Translations under genes and position numbers: made by a program
From: Photobacterium sp. DA100
GTDB taxonomy: Bacteria > Pseudomonadota > Gammaproteobacteria > Enterobacterales > Vibrionaceae
Assembly: GCF_029223585.1 (NCBI RefSeq)
Contig: NZ_CP119424.1
Span: forward strand, 620,001 to 684,000
DNA length: 64,000 bases
Reading direction: 5' to 3'
Shown: in pieces, positions 51,525 through 60,132 of the stretch
Layout: each line of letters opens with the position of its first letter
How positions within the stretch are numbered: position 1 is the first letter of the stretch
The notes under the pieces: generated by a model
Database searches by the model: none
Told to the model about the DNA's origin: nothing
Seen by the model: only the letters and a program-made list of their open reading frames with translations

Positions 51525-52772
51525 ATGAAAAATTCCATTTTATTGCTCTCTATACTGCTGCCAATGGCTTCTTACGCGTTGGAAAGTGAACTGCTGACGC
51601 CGGAGTCAATTACCGCTGAGGACGTCAAAAGTGTCCAGTCATCTGAAACATACACATATGTCAGGTGCTGGTATCGTACAGGTGCCAGTCATGATGACTC
51701 GGCTACGGAGTGGGAGTGGGCATTGAATGACGACGGCAGTTATTTCACGATTCCAGGTTATTGGTACTCATCTGTTTCCTTTAAGAACATGTTTTATACC
51801 AGCGAGTCCCAGGACAATATCAAGCAGCGCTGCGATGAGACACTGGGCGTTACGCATGAGGTAGCCGACATTACATATTTTGCAGCTGATAATCGTCTCT
51901 CTTACAACCATTCAATTTGGACCAATGACAAAGAATCCCAGCCTGCAGCTATCAATAAAATGGTGGTATTTGGTGACAGCCTGTCGGATACCGGCAATAT
52001 GTTTAACGGCTCCCAGTGGGTTTTTCCAAACCGGGACTCGTGGTTCTTAGGCCATTTTTCCAATGGCTTTGTCTGGACCGAATACCTAGCTCAAAACAAG
52101 AACATTCCACTGTATAATTGGGCTGTGGGTGGCGCGGCAGGTACAAACCAGTACATTGCACTTACCGGTGTTTATGATCAGGTAACCTCATATCTGACTT
52201 ATATGAAAATGGCGAAAAACTACCAGCCAGAAAACACCTTGTTTACGCTGGAATTCGGCTTGAATGATTTTATGAACTACGACCGCGAAGTGCCAGAAGT
52301 CAAAGCCGATTATAGCGCAGCGATGATACGCCTGACGGATGCTGGGGCGCAAAATATCTTGTTGTTGACGCTACCTGATGCAACCAAAGCACCTCAGTTT
52401 AAGTATTCAACACAGGAACAAGTGCTGTTGGTGAGACAAAAGATTGAAGAGTTTAACCAATATATTCGCGAACAGGCTGAGTACTACCAAAGCAAAGGCA
52501 TCAACGTGGCATTGTTTGACGCGTACAGCCTGTTCGAAGCAATCACCAGTAACCCGCAGCAACATGGCTTCCATAATGCGTCAGAGCCTTGTTTGAATAT
52601 CAACCGTAGCTCAGCCTTGGATTACCTCTACAGCCACAGTTTGACAAACGAATGTGCTTATTACGGTTCTGATTCGTATGTATTTTGGGGGGTGACACAT
52701 CCGACGACAGTCACGCATAAATACATTGCCGATCGTATCCTTGAAACGGTGATTAACCAGTTTACCTTCTAA
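51525..52772 (+). CDS. tlh: Thermolabile haemolysin / lecithin-dependent phospholipase (SGNH family)
   Basis: 415-residue secreted phospholipase A2/lysophospholipase of the Vibrio TLH/PlpA type. A signal peptide (about 1-18, ending ASYA) is followed by an N-terminal accessory domain to about 140 with cysteines. The SGNH domain has Ser152 in FGDSLSDTGN, Gly in NWAVGGAAGTN, Asn in FGLNDFMNY, and Gly389 and His392 in WGVTHPTTVTH. The residue numbers match V. vulnificus PlpA, where, as I recall, Gly389 replaces the usual Asp and a chloride ion completes the triad. It is a probable virulence or nutrient-acquisition factor with its own terminator. Confidence 0.93.
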   Translation: MKNSILLLSILLPMASYALESELLTPESITAEDVKSVQSSETYTYVRCWYRTGASHDDSATEWEWALNDDGSYFTIPGYWYSSVSFKNMFYTSESQDNIKQRCDETLGVTHEVADITYFAADNRLSYNHSIWTNDKESQPAAINKMVVFGDSLSDTGNMFNGSQWVFPNRDSWFLGHFSNGFVWTEYLAQNKNIPLYNWAVGGAAGTNQYIALTGVYDQVTSYLTYMKMAKNYQPENTLFTLEFGLNDFMNYDREVPEVKADYSAAMIRLTDAGAQNILLLTLPDATKAPQFKYSTQEQVLLVRQKIEEFNQYIREQAEYYQSKGINVALFDAYSLFEAITSNPQQHGFHNASEPCLNINRSSALDYLYSHSLTNECAYYGSDSYVFWGVTHPTTVTHKYIADRILETVINQFTF

Positions 52773-52844
52773 GGGCTCACTTTAACTTTTTTAGATCAGC
52801 CTCGGAATAGTGAAGGGCAGTGCTGATAGCAAATATAAAGGAAC

Positions 52845-52878
52845 AATTGGCAATGTTAAGAGACGAACATTGCCAATT
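52845..52878 (+). terminator. Terminator after the haemolysin gene
   Basis: Perfect 13-bp stem AATTGGCAATGTT / AACATTGCCAATT with an 8-base loop, followed by TTAAT, 73 bases after the stop codon. Confidence 0.85.
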
Positions 52879-53063
52879 TTAATATCGAACTACAGATAAC
52901 GTATTCTGATGCTTGCACCAAGTATGAGTTAGGTACAGAGGAACACTCCCGTGGGATTTGATTAAGTTACTTTAGCTTACATTTATCAGGTAAGACTTGT
53001 TTGTCCTTTGCTTTCCTATTCTTTAATATTCGCGGCGTTTATTTTTTAGCTGTAGAGTGCAGT

Positions 53064-53831
53064 ATGAATCGCCAAATTCTTTGTCAAACGTTCCAGGTTG
53101 CCGCAACCGCTTTGTTACTTGTTGGTTGTGGCAGCGATAGCGATTCGACAACCATTGACTGTTTTAATCCCGATGTATGGCGTGACGGTGAGCATCTATC
53201 AGAGTGGCATTATGCAGGTAATGGACGCCTAGCAGAAAACCAAACTCAGGCCCTCCGCTTTGAGGCGGGGCAATACTATGTGGGTTACAGTGATCTGATC
53301 AAGGTTTCGATGATAACTGGCAACGGTGAACCTGCTCCTTATGCCGAATATACATTGCTTGATACGGTAGATAGGCGAGCTGAATTTGTTGGCTATGAAG
53401 AGTATATGAGTGGTGAAGTTCAATATTCTGGAGAGTACTCGCCACCAGCTTATTACTTACTTCACGGTGTTGCTGTCGGTGAGCAGGAGGAGCGGGTGAG
53501 CTTTCTTGTTGACAGGCGCCATGGTGACGGTGGACGTGAGCAGCATACCGAAGTTAGGCAGGTATTTTCTAATCAAGGCATAGTGACTTTAGAACTACCC
53601 GGTGGTGAAGAGCTGCAGGCTTGCCATTTCCGTTTAGACGAGCAGCGTATACACCTCTTAGATGCCGGAGAGAATGAAAGTGGAGTTGGCTATACCGAAC
53701 TGTGGGTCGATACAGCGACAGGCCTGACAGTTAAGCGCGTCCGAGAGTTTGACTACCAGGGCCCGCGGGACGCGCTGCAGACTGAGGAACTGCTAATTTC
53801 TTATCATATCGATGGGGTGAAAGTGTTCTAA
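53064..53831 (+). CDS. Hypothetical lipoprotein (intact copy of a duplicated gene)
   Basis: 255 residues. The lipoprotein signal peptide is LCQTFQVAATALLLVGCGSD with lipobox LVGC. The mature part is beta-rich, with YYVGYSDLIKVSMITGNGEP, LLHGVAVGEQEERVSFLVDR and YTELWVDTATGLTVKRVREF. I recognise no family. The start at 53064 gives the signal peptide; the ORF is open to 53001. Its last two-thirds recur at 61204-61739 as a broken copy. It follows the haemolysin gene on the same strand, but a terminator separates them. Confidence 0.72.
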   Translation: MNRQILCQTFQVAATALLLVGCGSDSDSTTIDCFNPDVWRDGEHLSEWHYAGNGRLAENQTQALRFEAGQYYVGYSDLIKVSMITGNGEPAPYAEYTLLDTVDRRAEFVGYEEYMSGEVQYSGEYSPPAYYLLHGVAVGEQEERVSFLVDRRHGDGGREQHTEVRQVFSNQGIVTLELPGGEELQACHFRLDEQRIHLLDAGENESGVGYTELWVDTATGLTVKRVREFDYQGPRDALQTEELLISYHIDGVKVF

Positions 53832-53840
53832 TTAATATCC
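53304..53840 (+). repeat. Direct repeat, left copy (about 537 bp)
   Basis: Bases 53304-53840, covering the 3' two-thirds of the lipoprotein gene and its stop, recur in the same orientation at 61204-61739. Only a few substitutions and one single-base deletion separate the copies, which lie 7.9 kb apart and bracket the sulfatase locus. Confidence 0.93.
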
Positions 53841-53850
53841 AGCAATTTCG

Positions 53851-53940
53851 AATGCGTCAGAGCCTTGTTTGAATATCAACCGTAGCTCAGCCTTGGATTA
53901 CCTCTACAGTCACAGTTTGACAAATGAATATACCTACTAA
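53851..53940 (+). pseudogene. Remnant of the 3' end of a second thermolabile haemolysin gene
   Basis: Bases 53851-53924 match 52575-52648 of the intact haemolysin gene with one mismatch; similarity then fades. In the haemolysin frame the fragment reads NASEPCLNINRSSALDYLYS and on to NEYTY, then TAA, so it keeps a plausible stop about 40 codons earlier than the intact protein. The rest of the second copy is missing. It directly follows the lipoprotein gene. Confidence 0.85.
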
Positions 53941-54018
53941 GGTCTTGGTTTAATCTCTAAGCGAACCGTTAGGGGGGGCTGTTAACTTTAAAGTATTGGT
54001 GTAATGTCTGTTGCTCGA

Positions 54019-55341
54019 TTAGATAGTTATAGACGAACAACATTTCTTATATTTCTTACCGCTACCACAAAAACAAGGTGCATTTCTTTTTGTTTGATCT
54101 TGCAAGGTGAGTAAGCGCTGTTTTCGAATAGCCATAATAGACCGAATATCTTCACCGTTTTTATACAGCTCATACATTAATCTTAAGTAGGGTGCTGAGT
54201 GGTGAAAAAAGGACTTATAAGCAGGGCAAAGATAATTTTGCTCTAGTTTCCCTTTTGACGATAAGGCGAACCGATGTTTAGGGCAACCACCATTACACGC
54301 ATTTCTAAACGTACAATCCAGGCAATCCTGACTTAGAGAAAGCTCCTTGTCTTGGCCGAATGCTATTGCTTTTTTTGAAGAATTCATCACCTTTATAGAG
54401 TTAATATGAATATTTCCGAGTTTATGCTCAGGGAATACGTAATGGTCGCAATTATAGAGATCACCATTAGCCTCTAGAGCCAGAGAGTGGCCGCATTGTC
54501 GGGAAAATATACACAGTGACGGTGTATGTCCGAACCAGGTATCAAGCGCAACCTCAAACATTTGGACAAATATTTTACCTACATCTTCGGATATCCAAGT
54601 ATCAAAGATTGTATTGAGGAACTTTCCAAACTTCTGGGGAGATACTGACCACTCTGTGAGCAAACCTTCGGAACTTAAATCAGGGTTTATGTAGGTCAGT
54701 CCATCGGCTCTGGACTTTTTGCTCTCTCTTTCTACTAATGGTATGAATTGTAAATGTTCAGCCCCGAGTTCTTTTAGGTGTCGGTATACCTCAAGAGGAG
54801 CATCTACATTGTGAGCACTGACAACAGTTAGGGTATTAAATGGAATGTTAAAACGGCGAAGTTTCTCAATAGCCATAACAACTTTGGAGTAGGTTCCCTT
54901 GCCAGAACGGTTAATACGATAGTGATCATGGAGATATGCTGGACCATCAATTGATATTCCAACCAAAAAATCGTTATCTTTTAAGAATTTGCACCACTTT
55001 TCATCAATTAATACTCCATTTGTTTGTATAACATTACTTACTTTTTTCTTCCCTGCATGCTTGGCTTGTAATGATACGGCTTTCTCAAAAAAAGCGATTC
55101 CCATTAATGTAGGCTCTCCGCCTTGCCATGCAAATGTCACCTCATTGCTCGACTGTGCTTCTATCAATTGGATGATGTACTTTTCCAACGTTTCATCGTC
55201 CATTTTCCAATTCTGCGTACGGTCGGGATAGAGCTTTTCCTTCTCCAGATAAAAGCAATAAGAACAATCAAGGTTACAGACTGCACCTGTAGGCTTGGTC
55301 ACTATATAGCAGTTTTGACTTGTTGGTTGTTTCGTATACAT
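54019..55341 (-). CDS. Anaerobic sulfatase maturase (radical SAM/SPASM) with C-terminal SEC-C motif
   Basis: 440-residue radical SAM enzyme that oxidises the active-site Cys or Ser of sulfatases to formylglycine. The cluster motif CX3CX2C is Cys22, Cys26 and Cys29 in GAVCNLDCSYCFYLEKEK. TFAWQGGEPTLMGI and GISIDGPAYLHDHYRINRSG follow, and auxiliary-cluster cysteines are in CDHYVFPEHKLGN, CLDCTFRNACNGGCPKHRF and YLCPAYKSFF. Beyond the usual end comes NAPCFCGSGKKYKKCC, a SEC-C zinc motif. Divergent from the outer-membrane and sulfatase genes; the sulfatase two genes away is its evident substrate. Confidence 0.92.
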   Translation of the reverse strand: MYTKQPTSQNCYIVTKPTGAVCNLDCSYCFYLEKEKLYPDRTQNWKMDDETLEKYIIQLIEAQSSNEVTFAWQGGEPTLMGIAFFEKAVSLQAKHAGKKKVSNVIQTNGVLIDEKWCKFLKDNDFLVGISIDGPAYLHDHYRINRSGKGTYSKVVMAIEKLRRFNIPFNTLTVVSAHNVDAPLEVYRHLKELGAEHLQFIPLVERESKKSRADGLTYINPDLSSEGLLTEWSVSPQKFGKFLNTIFDTWISEDVGKIFVQMFEVALDTWFGHTPSLCIFSRQCGHSLALEANGDLYNCDHYVFPEHKLGNIHINSIKVMNSSKKAIAFGQDKELSLSQDCLDCTFRNACNGGCPKHRFALSSKGKLEQNYLCPAYKSFFHHSAPYLRLMYELYKNGEDIRSIMAIRKQRLLTLQDQTKRNAPCFCGSGKKYKKCCSSITI

Positions 55342-55539
55342 AAGCCGTCCGAATGTAGGGTTGGTGACGGTAGCTTAGGTGTATTGAGAGTTTTGTCAGT
55401 TATTTGGAGTAATTATGTCACTCTGGTATTTGTTTTCGACCTATTCATTCCGTTTTCACATCTGTCATCCAAGAATCCCTATATTTGTCACATCGCTTAA
55501 TACATAGACAACATAGAAACTTTAGAGATCTTGGTGCTT
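55342..55539. promoter_or_regulatory. Divergent promoter region of the sulfatase locus
   Basis: 198 bases between the maturase (minus) and the first outer-membrane gene (plus), so it holds both promoters. It is A+T-rich. I see no clear palindrome. The AraC-type protein encoded at 60133 is the likely regulator. Confidence 0.4.
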
Positions 55540-56445
55540 ATGGTTAGAAAACAATTAATTACCGCCATAATATTGGCTGGTACTGCTTTTACAGCTGCAG
55601 CTGATGGTTTGAATGGAAGCGGCCACTATACCCCTGGTGTTGGAAATATCCGTGACTTCACGATGCCCGATCAAGCGGGGTTTATCTATGAACAATACAA
55701 CCTCTACTATGCTTCTGACGATTTTAAAGATCGCAATGGCAACTCAATTGGACAGGGGCAAGAGCTGACAACAGGTGCTGTTGCTCCACTACTAATGTGG
55801 GTGACAGATAAAGAAATCTTAGGCGCTCGTTATTCGTTTTATATAAACCCATCCTATGTAAATACAGAGATGGATAACCAAGGCGTTGGTGGCGGTGTCG
55901 GTGATTTGTATGTACAACCTTTGTGGCTTGGTTGGTTGAATGAACAATATGACGTCACGCTTGGCGCTGGGGTTTACATACCTATTGGTGATGATGATGT
56001 CACCTTAGATATGTGGACAGCACAAGTACAAGCTGCGGGATATTACTACTTTATGGATAAAGCATCGGCTTTAATGCTCGCTGCAACATATGAATTTCAC
56101 GGTGAATCTGATGCTACCGGGGTTAAACCAGGTGATCACCTGACTCTTGAGTATGGTTATAGCCAGTATCTTACTCAGCAACTGGAGATAGGTATCAGGG
56201 GCTACAGTCAATGGCAAACAGAATCTGACTCGCTGCCTGCTGATATGAAAAATGTCAACCACATGTTTGGCACTTCTCTGGGTGAAAAATCCGAAGTTCA
56301 TGCTCTTGGTTTGCAGGTTGGTTATTGGTTCAACAGTAACTGGAATATAACTGCAAACTACTCGAAAGAATACTCTGCTAGTGCAAGGTATGAAGGGGAG
56401 ATTTTCTCGCTCAATTTAACTTATTCAGGCAATCCTGTTTATTAA
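55540..56445 (+). CDS. Outer-membrane beta-barrel protein (phenol MetA/SphA-like transporter family)
   Basis: 301 residues with a signal peptide (MVRKQLITAIILAGTAFTAAADG). The mature part alternates hydrophobic and polar residues in barrel strands and ends with an aromatic-containing strand (FSLNLTYSGNPVY). Segments GSGHYTPGVGNIRDFTMPDQ, VTLGAGVYIPIGDDD and LEYGYSQYLTQQLEIGIRGY resemble the Phenol_MetA_deg family of putative uptake channels. The start at 55540 is chosen over TTG at 55531 for the signal peptide. It is followed 16 bases later by the sulfatase, probably in one operon, and may admit its substrate. Confidence 0.75.
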   Translation: MVRKQLITAIILAGTAFTAAADGLNGSGHYTPGVGNIRDFTMPDQAGFIYEQYNLYYASDDFKDRNGNSIGQGQELTTGAVAPLLMWVTDKEILGARYSFYINPSYVNTEMDNQGVGGGVGDLYVQPLWLGWLNEQYDVTLGAGVYIPIGDDDVTLDMWTAQVQAAGYYYFMDKASALMLAATYEFHGESDATGVKPGDHLTLEYGYSQYLTQQLEIGIRGYSQWQTESDSLPADMKNVNHMFGTSLGEKSEVHALGLQVGYWFNSNWNITANYSKEYSASARYEGEIFSLNLTYSGNPVY

Positions 56446-56460
56446 TCGAGAGGTATAAAA

Positions 56461-57903
56461 TTGAAAAAACGAACTAAGTCTATTATAGCCAGTACAATAT
56501 TGGCATGCTCTTCGGCGGTGAGCGCACAGACGTCCCCCAACGTCGTTCTTGTCTTTATGGATAACTTCGGCTGGGGCGAACCAGGTTTTAATGGTGGAGG
56601 GGTTACGCGTGGTGCTCCAACACCACATATCGACAGCATCGCTGACGAAGGCTTACGACTTACTAACTTTAATGTTGAAGCTCAATGTACACCATCTCGT
56701 AGCGCAATAATGACGGGGCGATATGCTGTACGAAGCGGAAATAGCGGCGTGCCGCAAGGCAAAGGTGTTTATGGCCTTGTGGATTGGGAATATACGATGG
56801 CTGAAATGTTCTCAGATGCTGGTTATAACACTGCCATGTTCGGCAAATGGCATTTGGGCCGAACAAAAGGTCGTTTTCCTACAGACCAAGGGTTTGATGA
56901 ATGGTTTGGTATCCCCAACTCCACTGACGAAGCTGCTTATACAAGCTTAGACGGTTTTGCAGCAAGCGGTGTTGATGAAACTTACGTAATGGAAGCGACC
57001 AAAGGCCAAGAGCCGACTAAAATTCGTCCTTATCGTTTGGATTACCGTGCTGAAATTGATCACGATATAACGGAAAGAGCGTTGGAGTATATGGAAAGAA
57101 AATCAAAAGAAGATAAGCCATTCTTTCTCTTTATTCCTTACACCCAGACACACTATCCGTCAATCCCTCACCCAGATTTCAGAGGAAAGACTGGCAATGG
57201 TAACTGGGCTGACTTATTGCATCAAGTCGATACTTATAACGGGCGATTACTCGATAAGATTGAAGAGCTAGGGATTGAAGAAGAAACAATTTTTATTTTT
57301 ACGGCTGATAACGGCCCAGAAGCAACCAACCGTGGAAGTAATACTTTAACGGTTGAGACTTCTGCTCATGGGACTGCCGGGCCATGGAGAGGGACATTAT
57401 TTACTGGCTGGGAAGGTAGCTTGCGTGTACCGTTCGCAATTAAGTGGCCAGGAAAGATATCTGCTGGTACTTCAAGTGACGAGATGGTACATGCAATGGA
57501 TTTATTCCCAACACTAGCAAATATCGCTGACGGTAAAGTACCGACTGATCGAGCAATTGATGGTATCGATATGGCCGATTTCTTCTTAGGGAAACAACAG
57601 CAATCAGGTCGAGATTCAATTGTTGTTTATATGGGGGATGAAATTTGGGGCTTGAAGTGGAAGAACTGGAAGCTCAATTTTATTGAGCAAGATACTGTTT
57701 TTAGCGAAACGAAGCATTATGCAATGCCTCGAGTATATAATTTGTATAATGATCCTGGCGAACGTGAAAATGTTCTATTCCCTCATACATGGGTACCTAA
57801 AGCAGCGTTACCGCACTTAAACGCACATATAAAGTCCATGGCTCAATATCCAGTAATAAAAATGGGGCAACCAGATCCATATACACCGCCAACTGCTAAA
57901 TAG
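56461..57903 (+). CDS. Cys-type arylsulfatase-family sulfatase, exported
   Basis: 480-residue sulfatase with a signal peptide (KSIIASTILACSSAVSAQ). Metal ligands are Asp34-Asn35 in VLVFMDNFGWGEPGF. The formylglycine site is Cys76 in EAQCTPSRSAIMTGR (CxPSR), and FGKWHLGR and FTADNGPEATNRG complete the active site. It starts at TTG with GAGAGG 8 bases upstream. Maturation fits the radical SAM maturase encoded divergently. The substrate, such as a sulfated polysaccharide, aryl or choline ester, cannot be read from sequence. The neighbouring porins and ABC transporter suggest sulfated carbohydrate. Confidence 0.92.
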   Translation: MKKRTKSIIASTILACSSAVSAQTSPNVVLVFMDNFGWGEPGFNGGGVTRGAPTPHIDSIADEGLRLTNFNVEAQCTPSRSAIMTGRYAVRSGNSGVPQGKGVYGLVDWEYTMAEMFSDAGYNTAMFGKWHLGRTKGRFPTDQGFDEWFGIPNSTDEAAYTSLDGFAASGVDETYVMEATKGQEPTKIRPYRLDYRAEIDHDITERALEYMERKSKEDKPFFLFIPYTQTHYPSIPHPDFRGKTGNGNWADLLHQVDTYNGRLLDKIEELGIEEETIFIFTADNGPEATNRGSNTLTVETSAHGTAGPWRGTLFTGWEGSLRVPFAIKWPGKISAGTSSDEMVHAMDLFPTLANIADGKVPTDRAIDGIDMADFFLGKQQQSGRDSIVVYMGDEIWGLKWKNWKLNFIEQDTVFSETKHYAMPRVYNLYNDPGERENVLFPHTWVPKAALPHLNAHIKSMAQYPVIKMGQPDPYTPPTAK

Positions 57904-57940
57904 AAAACATTCAAAATTAATCCAATATTTAATTAAATGT

Positions 57941-57963
57941 CAGTACTTTAGTAAAAAGTACTG
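57941..57963 (+). promoter_or_regulatory. Hairpin between sulfatase and the second outer-membrane gene
   Basis: CAGTACTTT (57941-57949) pairs with AAAGTACTG (57955-57963) across a 5-base loop. No T-run follows, so it more likely stabilises or tunes the transcript than ends it. Confidence 0.4.
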
Positions 57964-57993
57964 GAGTGCTGACGTCTTTAAAAAGGTAATGCT

Positions 57994-58809
57994 TTGAAAA
58001 ATTACAAAATAAAAATACTTACCTCCTTGGTTGCCATTTCTTTTAATAGCTACGTGAGTGCTGAAGAACAAAAGCAGCCTGCAGATATGTCTGATCCAAT
58101 GGCGGTGTTCAGTCAATTTGGAGCATCGGCAGGAACAAATGGTCTAAACTTGAAGTTTGTTAAGGCATTAGATACTGGTGTTGATGATGAAATGTCCATG
58201 TTTGCTTTGGAAGCAAAAAATATTATGGGAAGTTGGACAGATGATTCAGGATCAAGTCAAGATAACCCAGAGTTAGCCGATGATGGAATTGATGAGCTTC
58301 GTTTTAGATTGTTTAGTGTAAATACCAATAATGGTCTTGGTTCATATATAGATATAACACACAACGTTGATGATGGAATGGGGTTTGCGTCATACGGTTT
58401 AATGCAAGCTTTACCAAAAGTTGGCTTTTGGCAGGCTTATCCAATTCTTGCTGGCGGCGTACAGTATAGTGATGGTGAGCTTAATAGAGAGTTAGTCCGT
58501 TCAGGTATTGCTTCTGATGATGAAGTAGGTACAGGAACAGGAATAAACTCTTTTTATGGTCAGTTTATTGTATATAACAAGTTCACAATTACAGATAAAA
58601 TATGGCTTAACTACAATCTAACGTATACCCATGCTATTTTTGGTGACGACTACTGGGTAGATAAGTTAAGAGATGGTGATGGTTTAAGCCATGAATTTAT
58701 TGCTAGTTACCAAATTACACCAATAAATAATGTCAGATTATATTATTCTGCTGGTCATGAAAGTTTTGAGGATGGTGATTGGAGGTTAGAATATAACCAT
58801 CAGTTTTAA
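57994..58809 (+). CDS. Putative outer-membrane beta-barrel protein
   Basis: 271 residues starting at TTG with AAAAAGG upstream. Signal peptide about 1-23 (ILTSLVAISFNSYVSA). The mature protein has alternating strands (ELRFRLFSVNTNNGLGSYID; FYGQFIVYNKFTITDKIWLN) and ends WRLEYNHQF with a terminal Phe, the usual barrel signature. I considered a Tsx-type nucleoside channel, but the match is not secure. It sits between sulfatase and patatin in the same direction. Confidence 0.6.
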   Translation: MKNYKIKILTSLVAISFNSYVSAEEQKQPADMSDPMAVFSQFGASAGTNGLNLKFVKALDTGVDDEMSMFALEAKNIMGSWTDDSGSSQDNPELADDGIDELRFRLFSVNTNNGLGSYIDITHNVDDGMGFASYGLMQALPKVGFWQAYPILAGGVQYSDGELNRELVRSGIASDDEVGTGTGINSFYGQFIVYNKFTITDKIWLNYNLTYTHAIFGDDYWVDKLRDGDGLSHEFIASYQITPINNVRLYYSAGHESFEDGDWRLEYNHQF

Positions 58810-58824
58810 TGTTATTGTGAATGG

Positions 58825-58851
58825 AATGCTGATGGAATCACCGTCAGCATT
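58825..58851 (+). promoter_or_regulatory. Hairpin ending 8 bases before the patatin start codon
   Basis: In RNA, AAUGCUGAUGG and CCGUCAGCAUU form an 11-bp stem with one G-U pair and a 5-base loop, followed by ATTTAATC and the next ATG. It may be a weak terminator after the barrel gene or a translation control element, since no Shine-Dalgarno sequence is visible before the patatin gene. Confidence 0.45.
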
Positions 58852-58859
58852 ATTTAATC

Positions 58860-60035
58860 ATGAAAAAATACATATATTCTTTGCTATTCTTATGTGCATC
58901 TTTGACTGGATGTACACAAGGTATTCAACACAATAGTGTTCCTGAGTCTTTGACAAATTCGGTAAAGCCAATATCAGGTGAAATGGTCCGTGTATGGGGA
59001 GATATAACTAGTGAAGATAAACTGGCAATGGTTGCTGAAAAGCTTGCTCAGCATAGAGGTCAATCCGAAGAAAAGAACATGCTGGCATTATCGGGAGGTG
59101 GGGCTAACGGAGCATTTGGTGCCGGTGTTTTAGCTGCGTGGACTGAATCGGGACAGAGACCTGATTTTGACTTAGTAACAGGGATTAGCACTGGAGCAAT
59201 TATTTCTGTATTTGCATATCTTGGGAGCCAGTATGACTATGAAATCATCGACTTCTACACCAACTACACCGATAGTGATTTGTTTAGAAAAAAATCGTTA
59301 TTTTCTATTTTTCATAGTACATCACTGCTTGACATAGAACCCTTTGAGCAAATGGTGCGAGATACAATTACACCTGAGCTGTTGTCGAAAGTTGCAAGCA
59401 AACATGATAGTGGTAAATACCTACTTATAGGTACAACAAACTTGGATACTCAGCGACTATCTGTTTGGAATATGGGGGCTATTGCAAAAATAGGCTCTGT
59501 TGCTTCCGAGCAGCTATTTGAAAACATTATTTTAGCATCTACGGCCGTACCAGGTGCAATGCCTGCTGTGCAGATAGATGTAATGTATAATGGAAAGATA
59601 TATCAAGAAATACATGTAGATGGTGGAGTAGCACGACAAGTTTTTTTATTTCCTGACTCCTGGGACATTTCTTCTATAGCTAATAGAAACCAGAATAACC
59701 TTAACATCTATGTCATTCGTAACGGTGAGTTTCTACCTCATTGGGCACAAACAGAAATGACGCTTCACAGTGTGGCTGCTCGTTCCCTTGATACTATTAT
59801 AAAGTATCAAGGACGTAGTGACGTTATACAGATATATCAGCAATCGTTGGCTGCTGGAGGAAAATTCTTTTTTTCCCATATAGATAGCGGTTTTCAGATA
59901 GAGAAAGACCCAACACTTCAGTTTGATCAGTATTATATGCAAGCTCTGTATCAACATGGCTATCATTTAATGGAAACGGATAAATTGTGGCACCGCGAGC
60001 CGCCGATTTTCGGGACGCAGAAAATTAACAAATGA
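58860..60035 (+). CDS. Patatin-like phospholipase lipoprotein
   Basis: 391 residues with a lipoprotein signal (YSLLFLCASLTGCTQG, lipobox LTGC). The patatin domain has LALSGGGANGAFGAGVLAAW (oxyanion loop), the nucleophile serine in LVTGISTGAIISVFAYLG and the Asp in HVDGGVARQVFLF. It is therefore probably an outer-membrane or periplasmic lipid hydrolase. No ribosome-binding site precedes the ATG, but the signal peptide fixes the start. The second patatin protein in the window (32933) is cytoplasmic and not closely alike. Confidence 0.85.
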   Translation: MKKYIYSLLFLCASLTGCTQGIQHNSVPESLTNSVKPISGEMVRVWGDITSEDKLAMVAEKLAQHRGQSEEKNMLALSGGGANGAFGAGVLAAWTESGQRPDFDLVTGISTGAIISVFAYLGSQYDYEIIDFYTNYTDSDLFRKKSLFSIFHSTSLLDIEPFEQMVRDTITPELLSKVASKHDSGKYLLIGTTNLDTQRLSVWNMGAIAKIGSVASEQLFENIILASTAVPGAMPAVQIDVMYNGKIYQEIHVDGGVARQVFLFPDSWDISSIANRNQNNLNIYVIRNGEFLPHWAQTEMTLHSVAARSLDTIIKYQGRSDVIQIYQQSLAAGGKFFFSHIDSGFQIEKDPTLQFDQYYMQALYQHGYHLMETDKLWHREPPIFGTQKINK

Positions 60036-60132
60036 TATGTCTTTTATGGTTTTTCTTCTATTATTTGATTGATAATGTTAAAGTAATGAGGAAACCATAA
60101 TTTATGGCAATGAATGATTTGGATAAATCGTT

